A stretch of 7,337 nucleotides of DNA from CALDSL01 sp039810245 (GTDB lineage Bacteria; Chloroflexota; Anaerolineae; Anaerolineales; Anaerolineaceae): contig JBDHWQ010000050.1 in the NCBI GenBank assembly GCA_039810245.1, positions 1 to 7,337 of the forward strand, given 5' to 3'. The position numbers and the translations under genes were made by a program. The stretch's first letter is position 1; each line of letters starts with the position of its first letter. A model generated the notes under the pieces. The model did not search any database, had not been told where the DNA came from, and was given only the letters and a program-made list of their open reading frames with translations. Shown one piece after another: positions 1 through 5,837 of the stretch.

Positions 1-354
1 GATCACCTCGCCGGTCATCTCGCCATTGGGGCCATACTGCTGCTGCGGGTACACGCTAAAGTTCGAAGTCTGGATGTCTTTGGGGTCGACGCCCAGGCTG
101 GTGAGCGCGCTTGCCACGGTTTGCGCTTTGGTGTTGTTTTCCTGCAGGGCGCTGTTCACACTGTTGTTCTGGCTGTGAACGCCAATGTTAATACGGGCAA
201 TGTCGGGGGTCAGGTATACCTGGCCTTGCGCGGTCGCGCTGATGGTGCGCTGGATGGGCTGGCTGGCATTGGCGGTCATGGGTGCTCCCTGGCACGCCGC
301 CAGCAGCGCGGCGGCGAGGATCAAACTGATGAGGATAAGAAACTTCTTTTGCAT
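1..354 (-). CDS. SIMPL/DUF541-domain lipoprotein, N-terminal part (cut by left edge)
   Basis: 118 codons are visible, read from the ATG at 354 to the window edge without a stop. Residues 1-21 form a type II signal peptide: MQKK, a hydrophobic stretch, then the lipobox LLAAC with Cys21 as the predicted lipidated residue. From about residue 35 (RTISATAQGQVYLTPDIARI) the sequence matches the start of SIMPL (DUF541) domains. The later stretch SALTSLGVDPKDIQTSNFSV, at about 82-101, is the family's characteristic helix and strand. SIMPL proteins are secreted or envelope-attached; members include E. coli YggE and BP26, and their molecular role is poorly defined. The GGAG ribosome site at 361-364 sits 6 nt before the ATG and supports this start. 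The gene diverges from the flavoprotein gene at 484, and an ECF-like promoter motif lies about 48 nt upstream. The C-terminal half lies outside the window. Confidence 0.85.
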   Translation of the reverse strand, partial: MQKKFLILISLILAAALLAACQGAPMTANASQPIQRTISATAQGQVYLTPDIARINIGVHSQNNSVNSALQENNTKAQTVASALTSLGVDPKDIQTSNFSVYPQQQYGPNGEMTGEVI

Positions 355-401
355 TTTGGTCTCCTTCAAAGCTGTGTTGCGGACGATCAATCTGTGGTTA
401 A

Positions 402-427
402 GACGCGAACGGCCATAAAAAGTTCCC
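402..427 (-). promoter_or_regulatory. Candidate ECF-type promoter for the SIMPL lipoprotein
   Basis: Read on the minus strand, GGGAAC (427-422) is followed after exactly 16 nt by CGTC (405-402). GGAAC-N16/17-CGTC is a common ECF sigma promoter architecture. Transcription would begin near 395, giving a leader of about 40 nt before the ATG at 354. The motif differs from the TGATCC-N16-CGTA pair elsewhere in the window, so a different sigma factor is possible. It is a motif match only. Confidence 0.4.
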
Positions 428-442
428 GCGCATCAAATCCGG

Positions 443-448
443 TATAAT
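443..448 (+). promoter_or_regulatory. Sigma-70 -10 box (TATAAT) for the flavoprotein gene
   Basis: A perfect TATAAT lies at 443-448 in the divergent gap. No convincing -35 box is seen 16-18 nt upstream. Initiation about 7 nt downstream (near 455) would leave only about 5 nt before the ATG at 460, but a normal 29-nt leader before the ATG at 484. Confidence 0.55.
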
Positions 449-469
449 GCGGGGGTGTCATGATCAAAA

Positions 470-474
470 AGAGG
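470..474 (+). promoter_or_regulatory. Ribosome binding site that decides the flavoprotein start
   Basis: AGAGG lies 9 nt before the ATG at 484. The alternative ATG at 460 has only a run of G's upstream and would be almost leaderless if the TATAAT at 443-448 is used. The site therefore favours the start at 484. Confidence 0.55.
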
Positions 475-483
475 TTAAACCCT

Positions 484-972
484 ATGTTCCGAGATATGCG
501 CAGAAAAAAGCAGGAATTATCCGCAGCGGAAACCATCGCGATTTTGCAGTCGGGCACGTCGGGCGTGCTGGCAGTCAGCGGCGACGACGATTATCCTTAC
601 GCCGTGCCATTGAGTTACGCCTACCAGGATGGCAAACTATTTTTTCACTTCGCAATCGCCGGCCACAAGCTGGACGGCATCCAGCGCAACGAAAAAGTGT
701 CATTCTGCGTGATCCAACAGGACCAGGTGATGCCGGAAACCTTCACCACCCATTTCCGCAGCGCGATTGTCTTTGGCCGCGCCAGGCTGCTGACTGATGA
801 AAGCGAAAAACGCCATGCACTGATGTGCCTGGCGGAAAAATACTCGCCGGGTTCTCTGGATCAGGGGCGGGCGGAAATTGAGCAGAGCTGGAGCCGGGTG
901 TGCGCCGCCGAAATCGTGATCGAGCATATGACCGGCAAAGCCGCGATCGAGATTATCAACGCAAAAGCATAG
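484..972 (+). CDS. Pyridoxamine 5'-phosphate oxidase-like (NimA-type) FMN-binding protein
   Basis: A 162-residue protein of the split beta-barrel flavin-binding superfamily, closest in appearance to the COG3467/NimA group. Diagnostic stretches are the N-terminal MFRDMRRKKQELS, GVLAVSGDDDYPYAVPLSY at 27-45, KLFFHFAIAGHKLD at 51-64 and FTTHFRSAIVFGRARLL at 87-103. Family members bind FMN, usually as dimers in the cytoplasm. Some reduce nitroimidazoles, but most have unknown substrates, so no specific reaction can be claimed. An in-frame ATG at 460 would add eight residues (MIKKRLNP). I prefer 484 because family proteins begin with this MFR-MRR motif and because of the AGAGG site. The gene appears monocistronic: it has its own -10 box, is divergent from the SIMPL gene, and meets a hairpin at its stop codon. 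Confidence 0.88.
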   Translation: MFRDMRRKKQELSAAETIAILQSGTSGVLAVSGDDDYPYAVPLSYAYQDGKLFFHFAIAGHKLDGIQRNEKVSFCVIQQDQVMPETFTTHFRSAIVFGRARLLTDESEKRHALMCLAEKYSPGSLDQGRAEIEQSWSRVCAAEIVIEHMTGKAAIEIINAKA

Positions 973-1003
973 AGCCTGCCGGCGGCAAACTGCCGGCAGG
1001 CTC
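972..1003. terminator. Hairpin between convergent genes, probable bidirectional terminator
   Basis: A perfect 12-bp GC-rich stem (972-983 with 992-1003) encloses an 8-nt loop. The left arm begins at the last base of the flavoprotein stop codon, and the convergent operon ends at 1024, 20 bases away. No T-tract follows on the plus strand. On the minus strand a short TTTT run occurs about 6 nt beyond the stem. The position and perfect pairing argue for a shared terminator, though not a classical intrinsic one. Confidence 0.7.
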
Positions 1004-1023
1004 CATACATAAGTGTTCCTGGA

Positions 1024-2127
1024 TCAGCGCACGCGCTCGATGGTGGTGCTGCCAATGATGTTGAGTACCATGACGCGCGTCACCGGGCCGCTGCCCGTGG
1101 CAGTGACGGTGCGGCCGTTGAGCGTCAGCCCTTCGCCGTTCACGTCGATGGGGAAGATGCCATCCACGCGGATTTCAACCGCGGCGTTCTGCGGCACGCG
1201 AATCACCGTTTTGCCGATCGCGGTGGTGAATTCAGCGCTGTATTCGCCCTGCGCGGGCAGCACCACATCCATCTCACCCACCGCCACAGTAGCATCCACC
1301 GACTCGAGCTTCATCCCACCCAGGTCGATACGCGCCTGGCCGGCGCCCAGAGTCACATCCAGCGCGGCGGGAAGCTGGCTGGAAAGCTGCATGGTCCAGT
1401 GGCGGTCGTTGTTATTGCCCAGCGTCACCGGCACGCTCTCATCTTTCAGTGTGTAGACTACGCGGTCACTCAGTTCGGTCACGCTTTCGCGCACGCCGCG
1501 CTGGCGCACCGAGCGCACTTCGCCGTTTACCAGCTTACCGGCCGGCGCGCCGCCGCTGATTTCAAACAATCCGGCGCCCATGCTCAGGTTGTAACTGGCA
1601 GCGTTTGCATCCGGCAGCGCCTGGCTGACACTGCTGGACTGCAGCGTTGCGCCACGCCCGGTGAAATTGGCGCCGGCAAACCACACCACCCCGGCCAGCA
1701 GCGCCAGCGAGAGCAGCACGGCCAGCGCGCGCGCCCAGGCTTCGCGCCGGCTGCCCAGCAGGATATCGATGCCAATGGCGATGAGGAACACCGGCCAGAA
1801 GCGCAGCAGCAGGTCCCAGATATTGACCGAAAGATACCCAAGGCTGGCCAGCAGGAAAAGCACGCCCAACCCCAGCCAGAAAATCTGCCCGGCCAATCCT
1901 TCGCCGCGGTAAATGCCATCCAGCGCACCAACGATGATCAGCAGCGGCCACAGGCGGATGAGGCTGCTCCAGATTTCCGGGCCCAGCACGCCCATATTGC
2001 TGAGCAGCAGCAGCCCGCCCGCCGCCACCAGCAGCAGCGGGAAGAAGATACTGCGCCGGTGCCGGCGCTCAAACCCGCGCACTTCGGTTTGCGGTTGCGG
2101 CTCGCCAGAGCCATTTGTAATCGCCAT
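1024..2127 (-). CDS. LiaF-like membrane protein: LiaI-LiaF-TM (DUF5668) region plus C-terminal toastrack domain
   Basis: A 367-residue protein. A basic N-terminus (RGFERRHRR, 17-25) precedes about five hydrophobic segments, near 27-44, 55-73, 80-99, 104-125 and 134-152. Repeated RLWPLLII and RFWPVFLI motifs are typical of LiaF-type membrane regions. Residues 175-367 are beta-rich with LiaF/toastrack signatures: NLSMGAGLFEISGG (180-193), VRQRGVRESV (207-216), HWTMQLSSQLP (243-253) and VTLGAGQARIDLGGMKLESV (258-277). LiaF-family proteins modulate cell-envelope stress signalling in Firmicutes; here the partner is unknown. The ATG at 2127 shares its A with the upstream TGA stop (TGATG), and a strong GGAAGGAG site lies 6 nt upstream, so translational coupling is likely. 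An in-frame ATG at 2196 would intrude deep into the PspC gene and is not preferred. Last gene of the operon. Confidence 0.85.
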   Translation of the reverse strand: MAITNGSGEPQPQTEVRGFERRHRRSIFFPLLLVAAGGLLLLSNMGVLGPEIWSSLIRLWPLLIIVGALDGIYRGEGLAGQIFWLGLGVLFLLASLGYLSVNIWDLLLRFWPVFLIAIGIDILLGSRREAWARALAVLLSLALLAGVVWFAGANFTGRGATLQSSSVSQALPDANAASYNLSMGAGLFEISGGAPAGKLVNGEVRSVRQRGVRESVTELSDRVVYTLKDESVPVTLGNNNDRHWTMQLSSQLPAALDVTLGAGQARIDLGGMKLESVDATVAVGEMDVVLPAQGEYSAEFTTAIGKTVIRVPQNAAVEIRVDGIFPIDVNGEGLTLNGRTVTATGSGPVTRVMVLNIIGSTTIERVR

Positions 2128-2567
2128 CACAGACTCCTTCCGCGCAGCGCGCGGAGCAACAGTACCACACCCGCGACCACCAGCAGCACCGGCCACAGGA
2201 TATCTTCATCCAGCCAGCGCAGGAACGGCAGGTTGAGCGCCTGGAGCAGGAACAGCGCACCCAGGGCGATCAGACCAAAACCAATCCACTTGGCCGCGGC
2301 CGGGTTGGGCCGGTTGGTGATCTGGATAAACTCGTCGCGCACCTGGCCCACGCGCCCGCCCAGGTCATTGGTGGCGTAGTGCGTGTCGTCCAGCGGGATG
2401 ACCAGCCACAGCAGCAGGTAGACCAGCGGCCCGGCCCCACCCGCCAGCACAAACAACAGGAAGAAGATGCGCACCAGCACCGGGTCAATGCCCAGGTATT
2501 CGCCCAGGCCGCCGCACACGCCGGCGATGACCGAATTGGTACGACTGCGATACAAATGCGTATGCAT
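2127..2567 (-). CDS. PspC-domain membrane protein with LiaI/LiaF-type TM hairpin
   Basis: 146 residues. Residues 4-60 are a textbook PspC domain: LYRSRTNSVIAGVCGGLGEY, then GIDPVLVRIFFLLFVLAGG and a C-terminal membrane stretch ending LLLWLVIP. PspC proteins are inner-membrane components of phage-shock/envelope-stress systems that in E. coli help sense membrane damage and bind PspA. A polar linker follows (61-92), then two hydrophobic segments (about 93-111 and 123-140) of the LiaI/LiaF-TM type, with the conserved ILWPVLLVVAGVVLLLRAL pattern. GGAG lies 8 nt before the ATG. The gene starts 26 nt after the upstream membrane-protein gene and overlaps the next gene by one base. No PspA or PspF homologue is in the window, so the partners are probably the neighbouring toastrack proteins. 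Confidence 0.9.
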   Translation of the reverse strand: MHTHLYRSRTNSVIAGVCGGLGEYLGIDPVLVRIFFLLFVLAGGAGPLVYLLLWLVIPLDDTHYATNDLGGRVGQVRDEFIQITNRPNPAAAKWIGFGLIALGALFLLQALNLPFLRWLDEDILWPVLLVVAGVVLLLRALRGRSL

Positions 2568-2593
2568 GAGTTTTCTCCCAGTTCAGCCAGCGC

Positions 2594-3244
2594 TTATGGC
2601 TGGCGCGCAAAGCCGCGCAGCAGCAGAAAACCGCCGGCCAGGATGAGAACCACCGGCCAGATGTACTGGAACCAGTTGAGCGACGATGACAGCACCACCA
2701 ATCCCAGCACGATGAGTACGGCGGCAGGGATCCACGGCCAGGTCATGCGCTTATTATTCACCGGCAGCAGGCCGAGCAGCGCGAAGGTAAGGCCCATGCC
2801 CAGGAACAGCAGCGCGCCGCTGTCGAAGGGCAGCGAAGAGGAGAAACCGGCCGTAAGACCCAGGCTGCTGAGCACACCGGCGGGGATAATGGCCCACCAG
2901 AATTCGGGGCGCAGGAAGAAGACCAGAAAGAACGTCAGACCGATGCCCAGCAGGAAGATGCCGCCAATCCAATCTTCGGGGAAGCGCAGCGCGCCGCGCG
3001 AATTCGCCTCACCCAGGGCGATGATCAGCCCCAGGTCGAGCAACACACCGCCGGGGATCGCCGCCCACCACTGGGCGCGGTCAGTCGCCAGCACACCCAG
3101 GAAGGCCAGCCCGCCCAACGCGAAGAGCAGCGCAAAGAGATAGCCCTGCAGCGGGCCAATCACGCCCACGTTCTGGAGCAGGAAGATGATGCCGCCCAGA
3201 ATGAGCAAAACCGCGAGAACAATCCGCATATCAAACCGTTTCAT
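2594..3244 (-). CDS. Polytopic membrane protein with three internal repeats (DUF5668/LiaF-TM-like)
   Basis: 216 residues, almost entirely membrane-embedded, with about eight hydrophobic segments and no soluble domain. The N-terminus MRIVLAVLLILGGIIFLLQN resembles LiaI/LiaF-TM leaders. A unit of about 45-55 residues is then repeated three times. Each unit has a glycine-rich helix (LFALGGLAFLGVL at 40-52, FLLGIGLTFFLVF at 97-109, FLGMGLTFALLGL at 147-159). A Trp/Pro motif and second helix follow (QWWAAIPGGVLLDLGL at 58-73, FWWAIIPAGVLSSLGL at 115-130, TWPWIPAAVLIVLGL at 168-182). The C-terminus ends with a WFQYIWPVVLILAGGFLLLR hairpin of the LiaF-TM type. Function is unknown; placement in a PspC/toastrack operon suggests an envelope-stress role. 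AAGGA lies 8 nt before the ATG at 3244. A second in-frame ATG five codons later is also possible. Confidence 0.8.
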   Translation of the reverse strand: MKRFDMRIVLAVLLILGGIIFLLQNVGVIGPLQGYLFALLFALGGLAFLGVLATDRAQWWAAIPGGVLLDLGLIIALGEANSRGALRFPEDWIGGIFLLGIGLTFFLVFFLRPEFWWAIIPAGVLSSLGLTAGFSSSLPFDSGALLFLGMGLTFALLGLLPVNNKRMTWPWIPAAVLIVLGLVVLSSSLNWFQYIWPVVLILAGGFLLLRGFARQP

Positions 3245-3316
3245 TGCCCATATCCTTTATCGATTCGAGAATTTCATCACTATCTATACGGAAACCATGC
3301 GGCGAAGTTGCGCTGC

Positions 3317-4111
3317 TTAGAGGACTTTGATCGAGCCCACGCCCATTTCGGTCTTGATCTCGATGCGGTTCGCCGCGGTGGCATAATCAGGCGACTGGTA
3401 GCGGTTCTTGTCCAGCATCGGGAAGCGCGTGGTGTCAATTTCAAAGCCGGAGAGGAATGTTTCGCCGCTGATGCTGGCGGCCACGCCCGGCGGTACACGC
3501 AGGACAACAGAAGCCGCACCGGATTCAACCTTCACCCGCATCTGCCCGGGGTTGGCCGGCAGGCTTGCTTCCGTAGAACTGGCGCCGGTCTTGAGGTTCA
3601 GCTCGCTCAGGCGCAGGCGCGTGAGGTCGAGCACGTTTTCACTGGCGCCGGTCTCGAGTGTCAGGCGCATGTCAACGTCGGGCGAAAGCTGCACCTGCCA
3701 GTCGAAGCCGTGGTTATCCGCGAACACCATCGGCGGGCCGCCGAACACGCCTTCCAGCCGCAGCGTGGCGTGCTCGCCGCTGCGCTGCACCGATTCGCGC
3801 ACGCCGCCGGTAAACCGTCCGCCCAATAACTGCCCGGGCACGCCCGAAGCGCCTACGATCAGGCGGCCCGCGCCGAAGCTGATGCGCACGTCGGCGCTGC
3901 GCGCGCCTTCCAGCGGCAGGGCCAGATCCCGCGTTTCGCGGTCGCCACGCGCCAGGCGCGGCGCAACCAGGAACCACAATCCCAGCAGCACCAGCCCAAG
4001 CGGCCAGATCAGGTTCCAGGCGTTAACCGGCAGCAGTCCCAGGTTGCTGAGCAGCAGCAGTACGCCGGCGATGATTACCGCCAGGCCCCAAAACAAACGA
4101 TTTGCACGCAT
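3317..4111 (-). CDS. Toastrack/LiaF-like membrane protein, first gene of the envelope-stress operon
   Basis: 264 residues. Two hydrophobic helices (about 7-25 and 33-51, the second with the LIWPLGLVLLGLWFL pattern of LiaF-TM proteins) are followed by a basic stretch (PRLARGDRETRD) and a beta-rich toastrack-like domain at about 70-264. The domain contains VRISFGAGRLIVGASG (75-90), GGVRESV (102-108), DWQVQLSPDV (137-146) and LETGASENVLDLTRLRLSEL (152-171). These align with the same motifs in the 367-residue protein at the far end of the operon, so the two are paralogues. The reading frame can be extended to an ATG at 4156, but the ATG at 4111 with AAGGA 7 nt upstream fits better, and the basic-then-hydrophobic N-terminus MRANRLFWG is typical. 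A sigma-70-like promoter lies about 42 nt upstream. A 72-nt gap separates it from the next gene, with no clear terminator in it. Confidence 0.82.
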   Translation of the reverse strand: MRANRLFWGLAVIIAGVLLLLSNLGLLPVNAWNLIWPLGLVLLGLWFLVAPRLARGDRETRDLALPLEGARSADVRISFGAGRLIVGASGVPGQLLGGRFTGGVRESVQRSGEHATLRLEGVFGGPPMVFADNHGFDWQVQLSPDVDMRLTLETGASENVLDLTRLRLSELNLKTGASSTEASLPANPGQMRVKVESGAASVVLRVPPGVAASISGETFLSGFEIDTTRFPMLDKNRYQSPDYATAANRIEIKTEMGVGSIKVL

Positions 4112-4152
4112 ATCAATTCCTTTCCCGCACAAAGGCGAATAAAAACGACAGA

Positions 4153-4181
4153 GCAATAGTGATGGGCGCTGTCGCGGTCAA
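4153..4181 (-). promoter_or_regulatory. Sigma-70-like promoter of the toastrack/PspC operon
   Basis: On the minus strand TTGACC (4181-4176) is followed after 17 nt by TATTGC (4158-4153). The expected start near 4146 gives a leader of about 35 nt to the ATG at 4111. A second minus-strand TATAAT (4221-4216) lacks a good -35 box. Confidence 0.5.
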
Positions 4182-4196
4182 AGATGTTACAAAGAT
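4179..4196. repeat. Tandem CAAAGAT repeat, candidate regulator binding site
   Basis: CAAAGAT occurs at 4179-4185 and again at 4190-4196, an 11-bp period, or about one helical turn. The pair lies between the -35 boxes of the two divergent sigma-70-like promoters and overlaps the inner edge of both. Such spacing is common for response regulators that bind direct repeats. No regulator gene is visible, so the binder is unknown. Confidence 0.35.
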
Positions 4197-4223
4197 TGAC
4201 GATGAAATCCTATTCATTATAAG
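4196..4223 (+). promoter_or_regulatory. Sigma-70-like promoter upstream of the repeat lipoprotein
   Basis: TTGACG (4196-4201), a 16-nt spacer, then TATAAG (4218-4223). Initiation near 4230 would give a leader of about 160 nt to the ATG at 4390. This would be a housekeeping promoter in addition to the closer ECF-like element at 4322-4347. Confidence 0.45.
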
Positions 4224-4321
4224 GCATTTGTACAGAAAGCATTAGCATCATATGCGCGCGAACCACCGGCAGTTTCAGCGCAACAACCCCGGGATTGGTG
4301 GATGAATGCCCTGGTCAAAAT

Positions 4322-4347
4322 TGATCCAAATCATCGCAGTCTCCGTA
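4322..4347 (+). promoter_or_regulatory. Candidate ECF-sigma promoter of the repeat lipoprotein (TGATCC-N16-CGTA)
   Basis: TGATCC at 4322-4327 and CGTA at 4344-4347 are separated by 16 nt, preceded by an A-rich stretch. The same two boxes with the same spacing recur at 6474-6499 before the anti-sigma gene; in both, TGATCC is followed by AA. ECF factors recognise this kind of bipartite element. Initiation near 4355 would give a leader of about 35 nt. Direct sequence match; the link to the ECF factor at 5838 is inference. Confidence 0.6.
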
Positions 4348-4389
4348 CTATCCACTAGATGCACCAATTTCTAGCTAAAGGAGAGAAAC

Positions 4390-5691
4390 ATGAACCAACA
4401 ACCGAAAGCTTTCCGCCCCGCCCTGCGGGGAATTGTCATCCTCACCATTCTCGCGCTGGTCCTGGCCGCGTGCGCGCCCGCGGTCACACCCCCGCCGCCG
4501 ACTGCTCTGCCACCCACTGTTGCAGCTCCAACGCTTGCCCCGGTGGTAGAGCCCGTAGTCCGCGCCGTTCAGGATGCCAAACTGGGGCAGATCCTGGTAG
4601 ATGAAAAGGGTATGACCCTCTATGCCTTTACCAGGGATGAACCCAATACGTCGAACTGTGCAGGCGACTGCCTGAAAGCCTGGCCGCCGCTGCACACTGC
4701 CGGAAAGCCCCAGGCCGGTGAGGGCGTAGATACTTCTTTGCTGGGTGCAACCAGCTTACCCGATGGAACCCACGTCGTCACCTACAATCAAATGCCTCTC
4801 TACTACTGGATTGCGGATGTTAAGCCGGGCGACACCACCGGGCAAAACGTCAATGAGGTATGGTTTGTTGTCAACCCGCAGGGCGAGATGGTTTCCACCG
4901 GCAGCGTGCCGAACACCGGCGCTTCGGCCGGCGCTACATTGACCGTGGCCGATGACCCCAAACTGGGAAAGATCCTCGTGGATGGCAAAGGCATGACCCT
5001 GTATATGTTTGCCAAAGACAAGCCCAACCAGTCAAACTGCGCGGGTGACTGCCTGAAGGCCTGGCCGCCCTTCCTTTCGGATGCTCCCGTGGCGGGTGAT
5101 GGCGTAGACGCATCGCTGCTCTCCACCACAGCCATGAGCGATGGCAAGAACATCGTGACGTATAACGGCATGCCGCTGTACTACTTTGTCAAAGACACCA
5201 AACCCGGTGATGTCCTCGGCCAGAACGTCAATGAAGTCTGGTTCGTCGTGGCGCCCGATGGAAAAGCCGTGCAGCCGGCCCGCGCAACCGAGCCAGTGGA
5301 TGAATATGGCGACGATAGCGGTAAAACCAGCAGTGACGATGTCAAGCTCATGCTGGGCAGCAGCCCCAGCCTGGGGAAATTCCTGGTGGACGCCAACGGG
5401 ATGACGCTGTACATGTTCGCCAAAGACACGCGTAACACGTCCAATTGCACGGGTGACTGCCTGAAAGCCTGGCCGCCCTTCCTGGCCGCCGCGGGCCAGC
5501 CGCGCGTGGAAGATGGTGTAGACGCCGGCCTGGTTGGAACCGCATCCCTGGCAGACGGCAGCCAGATCGTTACCTACAATGGCATGCCGCTCTACTACTT
5601 TGTCAAAGACGCCAAACCTGGCGATGTCCTCGGCCAGAATGTAAATGAGGTCTGGTTCGTCGTTTCGCCGCAGGGCAAGCCCATCAAATAA
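4390..5691 (+). CDS. Lipoprotein with three COG4315 (Lipoprotein_15 secreted repeat) units
   Basis: 433 residues. A signal peptide ends in the lipobox LAAC with Cys28, followed by a Pro/Thr/Ala-rich linker (29-58) suited to holding the domain off the membrane. Three units follow, at about 65-161, 192-287 and 328-425. Each contains the motif (S)NC(A/T)GDCLKAWPP, with Cys pairs 90/94, 217/221 and 353/357. Each also contains GMTLY(A/M)F, N(Q/G)MPLYY(W/F) and GQNVNEVWFVV. The Yx(F/W)xxD motif that defines COG4315 occurs twice per unit, six times in all. The protein is expected on the outer face of the membrane; its activity is unknown for the family. AAAGGAG (4377-4383) lies 6 nt before the ATG. 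It sits next to an ECF/anti-sigma pair and shares their promoter-like element, suggesting it is a target of that system. Confidence 0.92.
   Translation: MNQQPKAFRPALRGIVILTILALVLAACAPAVTPPPPTALPPTVAAPTLAPVVEPVVRAVQDAKLGQILVDEKGMTLYAFTRDEPNTSNCAGDCLKAWPPLHTAGKPQAGEGVDTSLLGATSLPDGTHVVTYNQMPLYYWIADVKPGDTTGQNVNEVWFVVNPQGEMVSTGSVPNTGASAGATLTVADDPKLGKILVDGKGMTLYMFAKDKPNQSNCAGDCLKAWPPFLSDAPVAGDGVDASLLSTTAMSDGKNIVTYNGMPLYYFVKDTKPGDVLGQNVNEVWFVVAPDGKAVQPARATEPVDEYGDDSGKTSSDDVKLMLGSSPSLGKFLVDANGMTLYMFAKDTRNTSNCTGDCLKAWPPFLAAAGQPRVEDGVDAGLVGTASLADGSQIVTYNGMPLYYFVKDAKPGDVLGQNVNEVWFVVSPQGKPIK
4582..5664 (+). repeat. Three in-frame repeat units within the lipoprotein gene
   Basis: The units span about 4582-4872, 4963-5250 and 5371-5664. 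Units 2 and 3 are close at the nucleotide level: the 80 nt starting at 5170 and at 5584 differ at 7 positions by my count, nearly all synonymous. Unit 1 is clearly more diverged (for example YYWIADVKPGDTT versus YYFVKDTKPGDVL). This implies an older duplication followed by a more recent one. Acidic or glycine-rich linkers separate the units. Confidence 0.85.
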
Positions 5692-5706
5692 CCCCGCCCC
5701 TTTTTC

Positions 5707-5748
5707 GAAAAGCGCGCCTTGCACAAGCTTTCGCAGGGCGCGCTTTTC
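5707..5748 (+). terminator. Strong hairpin terminator of the repeat lipoprotein gene
   Basis: A perfect 12-bp stem (5707-5718 with 5737-5748) extends inward by four more pairs including one G-T. The left arm starts GAAAAGCGCGCC and the right arm ends CGCTTTTC, placing the T-run in the base of the stem. It begins 16 nt after the stop codon and should insulate the lipoprotein from the ECF gene. Confidence 0.8.
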
Positions 5749-5761
5749 ATGGTTCCGAGTC

Positions 5762-5767
5762 TATAAT
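5762..5767 (+). promoter_or_regulatory. Sigma-70 -10 box (TATAAT) upstream of the ECF sigma gene
   Basis: A perfect TATAAT lies 14 nt after the terminator stem. The expected -35 position falls inside the terminator arm and shows no TTGACA-like box. Initiation near 5774 would give a leader of about 64 nt. No ECF-type element (TGATCC or GGAAC with CGT) is seen before this gene, so housekeeping transcription is suggested. Confidence 0.45.
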
Positions 5768-5823
5768 AAAGAGGAGTGTTATTGACCGGCGCTGGCCAGG
5801 CCCGCCGGCTGGAAAAGACCGCA

Positions 5824-5830
5824 AAAAGAG
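5824..5830 (+). promoter_or_regulatory. Ribosome binding site supporting the TTG start of the ECF gene
   Basis: AAAGAGG lies 7 nt before TTG 5838. No in-frame ATG or GTG exists between the -10 box and this point, and the sigma-2 domain begins about 30 residues downstream. The rare start is therefore preferred. Confidence 0.6.
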
Positions 5831-5837
5831 GCACGGT

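Noticed and set aside
710..717. A third TGATCCAA, inside the flavoprotein gene
   Set aside because: There is no CGTA at the required spacing (position 732 reads GCCG) and the site is within coding sequence, so it is taken as chance.
1399..2379. A 326-codon open frame on the plus strand opposite the LiaF-like and PspC genes
   Set aside because: Its product is Gln/Arg/Ala/Pro-rich low-complexity sequence without domain features, as expected from the antisense of GC-rich genes. The minus-strand genes have clear families, ribosome sites and coupled stops and starts.
3245..3316. The 72-nt gap between the first two operon genes as a possible terminator or internal promoter
   Set aside because: I found no stable hairpin with a T-tract and no paired -35/-10 boxes, only the ribosome site of the next gene, so the four genes are treated as one operon.
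2379..4142. Long plus-strand open frames (2379-3143 and 3408-4142) opposite the membrane-protein genes
   Set aside because: They are Ser/Arg/Pro-rich antisense translations of hydrophobic genes with no recognisable domain. The opposite strand encodes coherent membrane and toastrack proteins.
4112..4156. N-terminal extension of the first toastrack gene to an ATG at 4156
   Set aside because: It would add MLCRFYSPLCGKGID without a good ribosome site and would cover the proposed -10 box. The ATG at 4111 has AAGGA 7 nt upstream and gives a normal LiaF-like N-terminus.
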